Assembly (NCBI GenBank): GCA_022385755.1
Contig: MU278351.1
Coordinates: 1,118,638 to 1,182,637 of the forward strand
Source: Trametopsis cervina
Lineage: Eukaryota; Basidiomycota; Agaricomycetes; Polyporales; Irpicaceae
Direction of reading: 5' to 3'
Length of the DNA stretch: 64,000 nucleotides
This document shows, piece after piece, positions 22,618 to 34,182 of the stretch. The notes under the pieces are model-generated. The model was given only the letters and a program-made list of their open reading frames with translations, did no database searches and was not told where the DNA came from. Position numbers and translations under genes: made by a program. Position 1 is the first letter of the stretch. Every line of letters starts with the position of its first letter.

Positions 22618-24012
22618 ATGACGAAGTACCAACAGAAATCAATCACCACAGCTACGTACCCGCTCCCCCCAGGATTTCATGTAGATATAATGTTCGAAAT
22701 CATAGAATGGCTTGTTGCAATTGCAGAGGAGGATTGTCGCCGAGATGGAGAGTTCCTACGTCATGAATTCCGTTCGAGACTAGGAAACCTCAGCCTGGTG
22801 TGCTGGTGTGCAGCGCGTCGCACTCTACCACTCATCCTCTGCGATGTCAGACTACGCTGGCAACAAGACATTACTGAGTTACAGTGGATGGTGGACATAT
22901 CGGGTAGTCAACTAAGGCGGTACCTCAGGCATGTCGACGTCGATGCTAGCAGTTTGATGGACACCAAGCCATGGCTGCATCATCTCCCGTCGATGATGTC
23001 GAAGTTGCCGTTCGCCGAACTACGCGAGCTCGACCTGTCGTACCCGCTCGAGCACCCGTACCGTCTAACTTCACTTCACATCGGGGTGCCGCGAGCGTTA
23101 CCGGGGTACTACAGTCGGTTCACCTCCCTAGTACTACGATGCCATGTCAGCAATAGCAACGAGTTATCTCGTTTAGTCAGAAGCATGCCATATCTGCAAA
23201 GATTGTCCTGCTTCTCGGTCCAACTTTCGGAAGGGCTGACAGGGCCATGTATCGATGTTCGCTGTGCACCGCAGCTTGAACTCATACAGGTTCAGTTAGT
23301 TGGGCGAGAACGAGCATGGCCGCTCTGGCCTTTACTTCGTCTGATGCTTGGAGCCACAAGTGTCAACGCTCGAGCTCCGCCAAAGTCCACTCTCACCTGC
23401 AACACGTATATATGCACGCTGTATACCATCGAGGGCCTTGTGCAAGCAATTATCACGCTGCTCTGGCCCCCACAGCGGAAGCGTATTTACACCGTTGTCG
23501 ATGCGGACACTGGACTGCCTTCGCGAGACTTGATGATCTACAAGAATGCCGAGGTAGATACTGAAGGCACTGCACGTGAACACAATGTTCAGACCAGCAC
23601 TAGTCATTTACATCATATCGAGTTCTTTGTCGGCAACGTCAAACCGTCTCAGGTTATTGACAGTCCAGCCACAACTCGGTCTGATTACTCCGTGCGGATG
23701 AACTTGTGTCGCTCACCCGGTCAGGTTACCAGCAACATCGTCAGCATTTGTCTCAGACTGGGACACAGTGAGGATCGATTCGGACGTTCCGTCAACCTCT
23801 TCCGGGAAACGCTAAGACAAAACCTGGACAAGGCGAGAGAAATAGGCGACGCACTTCATGGACTCGGTGTGACGTTCTATGTCATTTCCGCATGTCCGCT
23901 ACCGTCCGACACAGCAGAACTTCTCGAGAAAGAGATCAGCACAGCTGTCAATCCCCCTGGCTGTTTCCGCAATGTAGTCCTTCACTTCTGCAATGCAAGT
24001 ACAATTAATTAG
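22618..24012 (+). CDS. F-box/LRR-like hypothetical protein
   Basis: Single uninterrupted 464-residue frame. The start MTKYQQKSITT is placed 40 bases after a TATA box. The N-terminal segment PLPPGFHVDIMFEIIEWL...LSLVCWCAARRTLPLIL has the LP-x-dI/L and W-R-x-L spacing of degenerate basidiomycete F-box proteins, and the middle contains leucine-rich stretches (FAELRELDLSYPL, FTSLVLRCHVSNSNELSRLVRSMPYLQRL). F-box proteins recruit targets to SCF ubiquitin ligases; here the F-box is weak and the assignment is by pattern only. It lacks introns, unlike its neighbours and unlike the three F-box-like genes at 39.9-57.6 kb, and is not an obvious copy of them. Confidence 0.65.
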   Translation: MTKYQQKSITTATYPLPPGFHVDIMFEIIEWLVAIAEEDCRRDGEFLRHEFRSRLGNLSLVCWCAARRTLPLILCDVRLRWQQDITELQWMVDISGSQLRRYLRHVDVDASSLMDTKPWLHHLPSMMSKLPFAELRELDLSYPLEHPYRLTSLHIGVPRALPGYYSRFTSLVLRCHVSNSNELSRLVRSMPYLQRLSCFSVQLSEGLTGPCIDVRCAPQLELIQVQLVGRERAWPLWPLLRLMLGATSVNARAPPKSTLTCNTYICTLYTIEGLVQAIITLLWPPQRKRIYTVVDADTGLPSRDLMIYKNAEVDTEGTAREHNVQTSTSHLHHIEFFVGNVKPSQVIDSPATTRSDYSVRMNLCRSPGQVTSNIVSICLRLGHSEDRFGRSVNLFRETLRQNLDKAREIGDALHGLGVTFYVISACPLPSDTAELLEKEISTAVNPPGCFRNVVLHFCNASTIN

Positions 24013-24452
24013 GGCTGCACTTGTACATACCATATGCCTCGACTATGCCTCGAATGAATGAGTGAATGAAGAGAAATTCGATTTCCTTCGGGATTTTGAG
24101 ATCGCATTATGCGATGTAATTGAGTGTGCAACAGAGTCTCTAAGGTCTACATGTGTGTCAGAAACTCCGAGCTGCTTATTTGTTGTACGAACCAATAGCT
24201 TCTATGATTTTACGGAACGACTTTCAGTCGAAGGGTGGAGGTGAGGCCGCCCGCGCCCGTTGGCAGCTGAATTCGGCCGACGCAGGTCACCTTCTTCCGG
24301 ATCAGTTCGCGTCTGCACTGACGACGTATCATACGCAGGGCACCTATAACTTTCTTCACAACCTCCACATCCACCACATATCCCTTCTTTTTTCCACACC
24401 TCTGCACTCTAGACGACGTGCTCGAGCGTGAACCGCTGTACTTCCTCTGAAG
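24013..24452. other. Intergenic, promoter of KGD1
   Basis: 440 bases between the F-box-like stop and the KGD1 start; C/T-rich in the last 90 bases. No gene seen. Confidence 0.5.
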
Positions 24453-27400
24453 ATGTTGTCCAGGCAGGCACGCCTTCTTAAACGATGGCCCAACCTCGCG
24501 TTGCGCACACAGGCCGCCCCCGAGGTTCACCTTGGCTATCGTGCTCTGGCGACTGCAACTCCTGCGAAACCACCGTCGTCAAATGACCCATTTGCTAATG
24601 GAACGAACACGTACTATGTCGAAGAAATGTACAGGCTGTGGAGAGAGGATCCGAAATCGGTGCACGTCTCCTGGGACGTGTACTTCTCTGGCATGGACAA
24701 GAAAGGGCTCTCTAGCCCCCAAGCGTTCCAACCACCCCCCAGTGTGGTCCCTATGCCAGCGGGAGGTGCCCCAGCGTTGCACGGCTCTGCAGGAACGGAA
24801 TTGGACGATCATTTGAAGGTCAGTGGACTCTTCATTAGGCGCGCATGGCGCGACATCGCTTTGCGGAGAGTCTCCGTATGAGGAGAGGAGAAGGGATGCA
24901 CATTCACCAGATTGCGTTCTTGAACGATCGAAAACTTGTTTTGAGTGACAGGGGCAGCTTGTACCTCGTCTGTGGGCTAGGATGACTGAGCGGCATGTCA
25001 AAAATGTTGTTGTGTTTCATCTGTGCCAGCACCTCCCTCATATTTGCGCATCTGAAGGGTCTATGGACTACTATTGACTATGCTCTCACAGGTTCAACTA
25101 CTCGTTCGTGCTTATCAAGTCCGGGGCCATCATGTCGCAGACTTGGATCCTTTGGGAATCATGGACGCCGATCTCAGTGACCATGCACCTCCAGAGCTCG
25201 AGCTCAGCCACTTCGGATTCTCTGAGCGCGATCTCGACAAACAGATAACACTCGGACCCGGTATCCTGCCGCATTTCGCCACCGAAGACCGTAGAACGAT
25301 GGCTCTTGGCGAGATCATCAAGCTTTGCAAGCGAATCTACTGTACGTCGCAATCTATCTCGCTGTATCCTCTTGCTCAGATGGACTTTTTAAAGGTGGCG
25401 CGGTCGGTATCCAGTACATCCATATACCCGACAAGGAACAGTGCGATTGGATAAGAGAGCGCGTCGAGATCCCGAAGCCGTGGAACTACACCGTAGAGGA
25501 GAAGCGGATGGTGCTGGACCGCTTGATCTGGTCAGAGAGCTTCGAGAAATTCATCGCCAGCAAGTACCCGAACGAAAAGCGATTCGGTCTCGAAGGTTGC
25601 GAGGCCCTCATCCCCGGTATGAAAGCCCTCATTGACCGCTCTGTCGACCACGGTGTCAAGCACATCACCATCGGTATGCCCCATCGTGGCCGTCTCAACG
25701 TTCTCGCCAACGTCATTCGTAAACCGATTGAGGCTATCCTCAACGAATTCTCGGGTACCGCTGAAGACGAGGTCAGCCACGGAGGTGATGTGAAGTACCA
25801 TCTTGGAGCCAACTACGTTCGCCCCACGCCTTCCGGCAAGAAGGTCGCACTCTCGCTTGTTGCCAACCCATCGCATCTTGAGGCTGAGGATCCTGTTGTC
25901 CTGGGCAAGACGAGGGCTCTGCAGCACCTCGAAAACGATGAGCAAAGCCACAACACTGCAATGGGTGTGTTGCTGCACGGTGATGCCGCATTCGCTGGTC
26001 AGGGTGTCGTCTACGAGACCATGGGCTTCCACAACCTTCCCAACTACGGGACCGGAGGAACCATCCACTTGATTGTCAACAACCAGATCGGTTTCACGAC
26101 AGACCCGCGTTTCGCTCGTTCTACTCCTTACCCCTCCGATATCGCCAAGGCCATCGATGCACCCATCTTCCACGTCAATGGCGACAACGTCGAGGCTGTC
26201 AACTTTGTATGCCAGCTCGCTGCCGACTACCGCGCGAAGTGGAAGAAGGACGTTGTCATCGACATCGTCTGCTATCGTCGCCACGGTCACAACGAGACTG
26301 ATCAGCCCAGCTTCACTCAGCCTCGCATGTACAAGGCTATCGCGTCGCAGCCAACGCCTCTGACCAAGTACACCAAGTTCCTGGTCGGTCGTGGAACTTT
26401 CACCGAGAAGGAGATCGAGGAGCACAAGAAGTGGGTGTGGGGTATGCTCGAGACTGCTGCTTCTAAGGCGAAGGACTACGTCCCTACCTCCAAAGAATGG
26501 CTGTCGGCTGCATGGACTGGATTCCCTTCACCCAAGCAGCTTGCGGAGCAGACCCTCCCCACCCGTGCTACCGGTACAGATGAAGAGGTCCTCAAGCGCA
26601 TTGGCAAAGTCATCTCGACATTCCCTCAGGGCTTCGCTCCCCATAAGAACCTTGCTCGTATCTTGAGCACCCGTGGCAAGACGGTCGAGGAAGGCCAGAA
26701 CATCGACTGGGCTACTGCGGAAGCCCTTGCGTTCGGCTCTTTGGCTCTTGAGAAGATTCATGTCCGACTTTCTGGCCAGGACGTGGAGCGTGGTACATTC
26801 TCGCAACGTCATGCCGTCGTTCACGACCAGGAGAACGAGCAGCAATACATCCCTATAAACGATCTTGGCTCCAACCAGGCCCGTTTCGTCGTTTGCAACT
26901 CTTCGCTCTCTGAGTTCGGTGCTCTCGGCTTTGAGCTCGGATACTCCCTCGTCTCTCCCGATAACCTCACGATCTGGGAAGCACAGTTCGGTGACTTCGC
27001 CAACAACGCTCAGTGTATCATTGATCAGTTCATCGCTTCTGGCGAGAGGAAGTGGTTGCAGCGTAGCGGCCTCGTCATGAGCTTGCCTCACGGTTACGAT
27101 GGTCAAGGTCCGGAGCACTCCAGTGGTAGGATCGAGCGATTCTTACAGCTGTGCGACGATCACCCGCATATCTACCCTACCCCGGAGAAGATTGAGCGTC
27201 AACATCAGGACTGCAACCTGCAGGTCGTGTACCCGACGTAAGTGATTGAGCATGTCTGTTTCGGACTGCGTTGCTCATCAGTTTATCGATTTTTAGGACT
27301 CCTGCCAACTACGTACGCCCATTATTTACGATGGAAACCTCACATTATTCTAACTTTGCGTCTTTAGTTCCATGTTCTCCGTCGCCAGATTCACCGCGAC

Positions 27401-28190
27401 TTCCGCAAACCGGTAAGAGATGTTGATATCGCCTTGATTCCCCCATTATTAACCGCACCTGTATTAGCTCATCGTTTTCTTCTCAAAAGCTCTGTTGCGT
27501 CACCCTAAGGCTCGTTCAGACCTGGCCGAGATGGTTGGCGAGACTCACTTCCAACGCTATATCCCCGATGCCCACTCTGAGAACATGGTCGAGCCTGAGA
27601 AGGTCCGCCGACACATCCTCTGCTCTGGTGCGTTTATCATATCGTTTGGGTGTCATACACGTGGCTCATGATTGTGAAATAGGCCAAGTCTACCAGACGC
27701 TTCTCCAGGAACGCGAGGAGAAGGGCATCAACGACGTTGCCATCTCACGTGTTGAGCAGCTCTCGCCCTTCCCTTACGACTTGGTACGTGTATCCATTTC
27801 ATCGACGGAATACTTAGCTGACCATCGTTTTTCTTAGGTCACCCCTCACTTGGACAAGTACCCCAATGCCGAGTTGTGCTGGGTTCAGGTAAGAATCTCA
27901 GCGCGTTTCCAATATGTCACAACAGATTTAACTGGTATTCACAGGAAGAGCCTCTTAACAATGGTGCTTGGACCTACGTCGCCCCTCGCATCCTCACAGC
28001 TGCCAACGAGAGCGAGCACCACAAGGGCAAGTACCCCCGCTATGTCAGCCGTCCCCCTACGAGCTCTGTCGCCACGGGTAGCAAGGTAAGCACAGCTGTC
28101 TCATCGAGGATCACATATACTGACTCCAGTGCTTAGGCTGTGCACAAACGCCAAGTGGAGGAGATCCTCCAGAACGCCTTCGGTCAATAA
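24453..28190 (+). CDS. KGD1: 2-oxoglutarate dehydrogenase E1 component, mitochondrial
   Basis: Ten exons: 24453-24818, 25092-25341, 25395-27237, 27297-27312, 27368-27412, 27468-27627, 27683-27783, 27838-27888, 27945-28085 and 28137-28190; 3027 bases, 1008 residues, the normal family size. E1 is the thiamine-diphosphate-dependent decarboxylase of the TCA-cycle 2-oxoglutarate dehydrogenase complex in the mitochondrial matrix. The N-terminus ([19 protein letters not shown]) is a clear import sequence. Diagnostic stretches include [123 protein letters not shown] and [16 protein letters not shown]. Exon 4 is only 16 bases long. Intron 1 is 273 bases, long for this window. The 3' end is convergent with BMS1, 175 bases away. 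Confidence 0.96.
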
Positions 28191-28365
28191 GCGAAGGCGA
28201 TCCAGTTATCTCGCTATCCTGTGTCATCCTCTCTGTATCTTCAGTTGTTTCTCGACGTATTGTTTAATGCATAATTTACCTCATGGTGTATCGCTGCCTC
28301 TTGATTGATCGTCCAAACAAGTGAGATATATAGCAGATGTGTAAGTAGCATGCCGTCATCGGAAA

Positions 28366-31300
28366 CTACGTCTTCCGCCGTTTACTACCCCTACCCTCTT
28401 CCATATCTGCTTCACGTTTACTCTTCATCCCTGCGGCACGCATATACTCCTTGCGCTTTTCCTTTTCTTTTTCTGCGTTCTTCGCTTCCTCCTTCGCTAC
28501 CTTCTTCCTGTGCACCTCCTTCCTCTCATTCTGCTTCTCCCTCCTCCGTGCAACCTGATCCTTGCGTAGAGCACGAATCTGTTGAAGCAGCGCAATCGCC
28601 TTCTTCTCTTCGGGCTCGAGAACAACAGCACGCTTCTGCATATACGTTTGCTTGCGCTGAGGTTTCATCAGTTTTGGCTTTGAAGCGTAAGGCAGCGCAG
28701 CTTGCAGCTTCCTCGGGACCTTCAGCGGGTTGAACCGACGACCAGGACGATCAATGGCTTTGTAAGTCGAGTTGACGTCCACAGGAGTCTTGAGGCCTTC
28801 GTCTCTGCGGACCTGGCCCGTCAAGCGCATGCCTGACCAGTCACTCTTGTTGGAGAGGAGGAGAGAGGTAACGGGGTTGTAGAATTTGCGGGGTTGAATT
28901 GAATACCATGCACGAAGGAAAACAATGTCTGACCGATACGTGTGAGAAAGAGCGGGAATCGGTGATTATGTAGATATCACATACCACTCATGAGCACCTT
29001 ATCCTCAAAGGTAGCACGGAACGCTCCGTCTGGCTTCGCGAGAGCTTTCTTGACTTGACCGCGAATACCTGATACCGTACGGATATTTGCACCCTCGAAC
29101 TTGGCGACTTCGAGCGCACTATTGAACATGTCCTTTATGAAGGCGGTGTTCTTGAAGATCTTGTACGGTACGCCGGTAAGCTTCAGCTTCTTGACGATCT
29201 TCGTTGACCGGTCAACGTCAAGCACAACACCCGTGGCAGATACCCTGAAGCCAGATACCTCTCCGGATAAGGAGTTGAAAGCGCAGAAACCAGTGTTTGG
29301 GAGGGCGACGGGGCCGTAGAATGTCGCGTAGCAATGCATGTGCTCGGGGGTGTACTTCAACATGCGCATTCGGATCGAATGGTCATCCAAAGAGTATATA
29401 GGGATACTTTGGAAACGCCGCCATCCGAGAGAGAAAATAAGCGGATCGTTGGTCTTGAGTGTCTTCGCGTACCAACGGTGTCTCTTTATCCGAACTTGCA
29501 AATAGCCAAAGCGCTCTTCAGCGGGGAGCAAGCCACCGACAACGATTGGGTACGTGGGGTCGAAGTTCTCGATCATCTCTGCGGGGACGTCCTTGAGCTC
29601 AATGCGTATATATGCTCCCGGTCGGTATCCCTCAACGAGAGCTCTTGCTTCCGGATCAACATCCTCGAACTCGGCCTTGTTCAGCTGCAGTTGGCGGGCC
29701 ATCTCGTCCTTCTTCTCCTCATAGAAGTCCATCTTCGACTCCTCAGGGTCGTCGTACTGTTCATCGAACTTCCGTTTGAGGGCCTCTTTCTTCGCTGCTA
29801 ATGCGGCTGCTCGAGTAGTCTCCGGATCTGCTCGCGCCTTCGAAGCGGCGCCACCCTCTCCGTCGCCCCCGGCTTCCAGATCCTCAAAATCAGCTCCCCC
29901 TTCCAAGTCCTCGTACCCATCGTCGTCCCCTCCAGTGCTAGCACCGCCTGTGATGAAAAGCCCCCTGATAGAATCTAGCAACTCTTCGTCCTCCCATCGC
30001 TTCAATTCCTCGACGTCCAGCTTCTCCTTCGTCATGTCCAAGTCCTCCTCTGTCGTGACAGTGCCTCGCGTCTTTACGGTGAAAAACTCGTCCTCATCTT
30101 CATCCTTCTCAGCATCCTGACCGGAGGTACTTGACGAACCCTCTTGCAAAACCTGCTCGGGTGTGAGAGAAGATGAGTAGATAAGTTTCATCCAGTCCTT
30201 CCGTCGTCTCTTAGACTGATTTGCGAATGCAGTCTGCGCCCTAGAAGCCAGATTCGCTTTCCATTGAGGAGCCTCTTCCCCGTCGGATACCTCGTCGTCT
30301 TGGTCTGACGCAATGTCCACCTCGTCTTCATCTCCAAACCGTACCCGCCGTCCAGCCCGGGGGCCAACATCGTCTTCTTCTTCGTCCCCTAGATCACCAA
30401 GGTCTGAATCACTATCCGCATATTCTACCTCCTTCCCCTTTCCTTTTCTGTCGTGGGCTGTTGAAAGGGAACGAGCGGCGCGATGGCGATTTCTAGGAGT
30501 TGCCCGCCCTCTGTCTCGTACATCCTCTCCCTCTTCATCTGCGCTGACACCGTCATCCTCACTCAACTGCCCATCTGAATCAACCTCCCATTCTTCTTCT
30601 TCGCCTAAGTCACCATCGCTGTCTTCCTCTTCATCTTCCTCTTCATCTCCGCTGTCTTCGCTATCTTCAGAGCTGCCGTGCAGTCGACTAGGTCCAGGTT
30701 CGACGCTCAGAGGGTGTGATGACGAGCCAAACAGCTTGATTTGGCTGCGCGCAACGGCATCCTCAAGAGTTGAACTGACGTCCTGTAAGTCCATGACCAT
30801 TTGCTCTCCTTCTCCGTGTGGGACTACAAAGCCATTGAGCTTCTCTACACAACAACAGTCGAGAAATGGACCAACCTTCGTCATTGTCTCTTGTGAAACT
30901 GCCTGGTACATTAATGTACACCGCGTCCTTATCATAAATAACGCCGCCGACATCGCTCATGGGCGCGTGCACCAGAAGCTTCTTCTTCTCACTAAGCTTT
31001 CGCCGCTTTTCGCTGTCTGCGTCGGGAAGGGGGCACGGGTCTCCTAGCTTGGTAAGATTGGTGACTTCCAGATCGCCTACACCGGGTATGTGGACTTTGC
31101 TACCCATCCGCATATTCGTGCCGCGAAGGTAGCCGTAAACAGTAACAGTCCTGTCGCACTTGCCTTTGGACTCTCGAACTTCTTCGCGAGGTGTAAGGTC
31201 CTCGATACGGTCGGCGAGCATGTATGGGTGGGTGTTTCGGAATACGAGAGGTCTGAACTTCATGACGCTGACGAAACGGGAAAGGTTCAGGATTTCGGTG

Positions 31301-32069
31301 TCGGGGTATCGTCCGTTCAGGACACCCGAGAGGTAGAACAGTTTGGCTCCTTGGTAGATTTCAGTCCAGAACCGCTTCTTCAGCAACTTTTTCGTTTCCC
31401 GTAGCATTGCTGCCTTTTTGATGAGGTCAAGGTGGGTGAGAATGCCAATAACCTTGGGGAACCCGTGTGACTGGAGTACGTTCAAGAACTCGAAAGTTTC
31501 CTATGCAGAAAGCTCAGTGAGACTTGAGCATCGGAAAAGGTTGTCTTCACTCACCATCTCGAACCCGTATGACCCGTCAATCATGAGAAGTACCAGGTCA
31601 GCGACCTTGGCAATGTCGATCATAGAATTGACATCGTTATTACACTCGATGAAAGTGATACGCTTCTTCTTGCCGCTAACAACCGTCACAGGCCCCTGCA
31701 CCTGGTTAAGACTCTGTTTGGTGTATCGCCTGACCAGACTCTTTATAAGCGTGGTCTTGCCTACACCTGGAGGGCCGACTATAGCCACTACAACAGGCGG
31801 AGGTTCATCGTCGGGTGTTCGGTTCACGAGCGGGACATGCAGACGCGTTTGGTCGCGTTCTGCAGTGCGACGGCCTTGCTTCTCTGCTCTTCTGCCTGAC
31901 CGTGGTGCAAAGGCCTGCAAATGTCATGAGACGAAGAATACTTCAGGAAAGCTATAGCGCTCACCTTCTCATTAAACCCATGCTGCTTTTCCTTCCCTTT
32001 CGCCTTCTTCTTCTCCGCCTTGGCGCCAGACTGCGAAGGCCTGTGAGACTTATTTTGTTGTTGTTCCAT
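28366..32069 (-). CDS. BMS1: Ribosome biogenesis GTPase BMS1
   Basis: Five exons (32069-31965, 31914-31555, 31500-30876, 30811-28985, 28928-28366) join to 1159 residues, close to the family length. BMS1 is a nucleolar GTPase of the 90S pre-ribosome that binds RCL1 and is needed for 40S subunit formation. Seen in order: Lys-rich N-terminus, P-loop [46 protein letters not shown], the G4 variant [18 protein letters not shown] and HIPGVGDLE, then a very acidic Ser/Asp/Glu region (about residues 410-680), and the C-terminal domain [62 protein letters not shown] and [12 protein letters not shown], ending in a Lys/Arg-rich tail. The splice into exon 4 (acceptor after CACGGAG) is the least certain. 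Divergent from the amidase gene. Confidence 0.95.
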
Positions 32070-32473
32070 CCTCTGGCTGGCTGGCTCACGGAGCGAGCAG
32101 AGTTTGTGGAAAGGGATGGCAAGCGTTCCGCACCCAGCAGAACTCGATCGTTAATTTTTGGCAGAACGTGACGGTGACAGTGTGACTGCTTGTAACTTAC
32201 CAGCGCTCGGTGCGGTGATCATCTTCGGCAATCAGATAGTTAATCAAAGTCCCACGGCTCGGGATGCGGACAATTATCGTTCAACCTGGGCCCTTGCGGT
32301 CAACCACCACCACGGTACATAGGCCTCGGTGGTTTCACACGAGCATACATTGTGCGTTCACTATACAGTCATTGATAAGGTCTCTCAGAGCCCCTGCGCT
32401 TTTCTCTGCGCCCCGGCTCATTTCGCGACCGTCACTAGCACACGCCCGTAACGCATATCCAGTCCAACGAGCC
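32070..32473. promoter_or_regulatory. Divergent BMS1 / N-terminal amidase promoter
   Basis: 404 bases between two divergent starts. No TATA box seen, which is common for housekeeping genes. Nothing else recognised. Confidence 0.5.
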
Positions 32474-33714
32474 ATGTCATTGAGGGTCGCAATGGTCCAG
32501 TTCGCTCCGGAGGTACGTATTGCATCTTCGTGCAAATTGATTGAGACAGCTACCCTTGCTTCAGATTGGTAAGGTAGCAGAGAATATACAAAAAGCATCA
32601 GCGATCGTAGCCAAGTAGGTATTCGACGCCGTTCATGTAAAATGCACGCTCTGAACGCATGTTGCATTTATCGCATGCTACACAGATTGGAGCCCCACAC
32701 GGTAGATATTGTCTGCTTACCGGAGATGATATTCAGTGGTATGTATGTCTCCTTCAGCTATTGTGCTCATTGGACGTTTGCTCACTCCAGGGTCGTAGGA
32801 TATGTATTCGCGGACACGACTGCCGTTTCGCCCTATCTCGAAGATCCAAGAACGGGGCCAACATCCCAATTCTGCATAGAACTAGCCAAGCGGCTACACT
32901 GTTATGTTACTGCTGGCTATCCGGAACGTCTCGCGCCTGATGAACCTCGTAATCCGGTGTTAAACCAAAAACCATACGATACTACAGCTGAAGAAGTAGG
33001 ATCAAACAGTGCTATCTTCTTCGGACCCGAGGGCGAATTTATTGGCAACTATCGTAAAACGAATCCCTATGATATAGATATGACATGGTCAAAACCTGGT
33101 TTGTTCTGCATGCTGAGATCTGTAGGGGACCTCATCTAACGTAACCGAGGTTTATAGGGACCGGCTTTGGTTTGTACAAATTGCCACATCCTTTGCACAC
33201 CATGGCGCTTGGCATATGCATGGACCTCAACCCAATACCTCCTGCGTCGTGGTCACTAGAGGACGGTCCCTATGAGATAGCCGACTTCTGCCTCGAAAAG
33301 GAAGCCAACGTGCTCGTTCTCCTGAATGCGTGGCTGGACTCGAAGCAGGAGCCAGAAAACGTCAGAGACTGGCACACGTTGAACTACTGGGCGGCGAGAT
33401 TGAGACCGCTGTGGGCTAGAACGGTGGATATCGAGGACGAAGAGGACTACGGTGACTCCGATGAAGAATCTCCTAGCCCGGCTACGACAAACCAGCGAGA
33501 GACGATTGTAATTGTCTGTAACCGCGCTGGAACGGAGAATGGTAAGACGGCAGAACGAAGACTGAACCGTCACTGACATACTCAATCGGTGAATGCAGGT
33601 CAGACATTTGCAGGATCATCGGCAATATTTTCGATGAAGAGAGGATCGGGTCGCCCAAGGCTCTTACATTCCATGGGCAGACATACAGAAGGAGTGGAGG
33701 TATGGACGGTATAG
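32474..33714 (+). CDS. NTA1: Protein N-terminal amidase (nitrilase superfamily)
   Basis: Six exons (32474-32512, 32565-32614, 32686-32738, 32799-33098, 33158-33541, 33599-33714), 313 residues. Nitrilase-fold enzymes use a Glu-Lys-Cys triad; I place Glu in LPEMIFSGYVF (after splicing), Lys in GNYRKTNPY and Cys in ALGICMDLNP. NTA1 deamidates N-terminal Asn and Gln of proteins, feeding the Arg/N-degron pathway. The start MSLRVAMVQFAPE is the usual N-terminus of the fold. A Glu/Asp-rich insert (VDIEDEEDYGDSDEE) lies before the last strands, as in fungal NTA1. The small exons 1-3 (39, 50 and 53 bases) make start prediction error-prone. The protein ends HTEGVEVWTV, a normal end for the family although shorter than yeast Nta1. 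A related omega-amidase or other nitrilase is the alternative. Confidence 0.88.
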
Positions 33715-34182
33715 CGCTGATGAAGATTCCTCTCTGCCCAACCATTGTTCGCACTCACACGGCTCACTTGCGATCTGTGTTTGTGTTCGTGACCATGACC
33801 AGTACTTCGTGCGTTATTAGCAACCATCCTGTACAGATCTGTTCGAGTTCTTCGCCGCGGCACGACCTCGGTGCACCCAGCACGCTATGAGCAACTGCAG
33901 GTACAACGCTGCTGATATGTTCGAAATTTACGCCTGATTTCGTAATCTCCTTGTCTACGTGCGAACCCACAAACATTGTGGTTGTAAAGTGCCCGCGGGC
34001 CGCTGGAACCCTGGAGAGTACAACAATACGCTGCGGAATACCGTAGGGTGGTGCTGACTAAGCATCAATCATGAACAACGCGCAAATATTGTATTCTTCC
34101 AGTGTGGTCAGAGAAGCCACAGGAGCCGGCGCGGTTTCCCTAACACTCCATCCTCTCTCGAACCAGCATCTTGCAAGCCAAG
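33715..34182. other. Intergenic
   Basis: 468 bases between two plus-strand genes. No motif-bearing frame and no clear TATA box seen. Confidence 0.45.

Noticed and set aside
24819..25091. A hidden exon inside the 273-base first intron of KGD1
   Set aside because: Exon 1 (DDHLK) joins exon 2 ([14 protein letters not shown]) directly in the family alignment I know, so no extra residues are needed.
25532..26425. 297-codon minus-strand frame inside KGD1
   Set aside because: Antisense frame over a highly conserved coding exon; it arises from GC-biased codon use and has no motif of its own.
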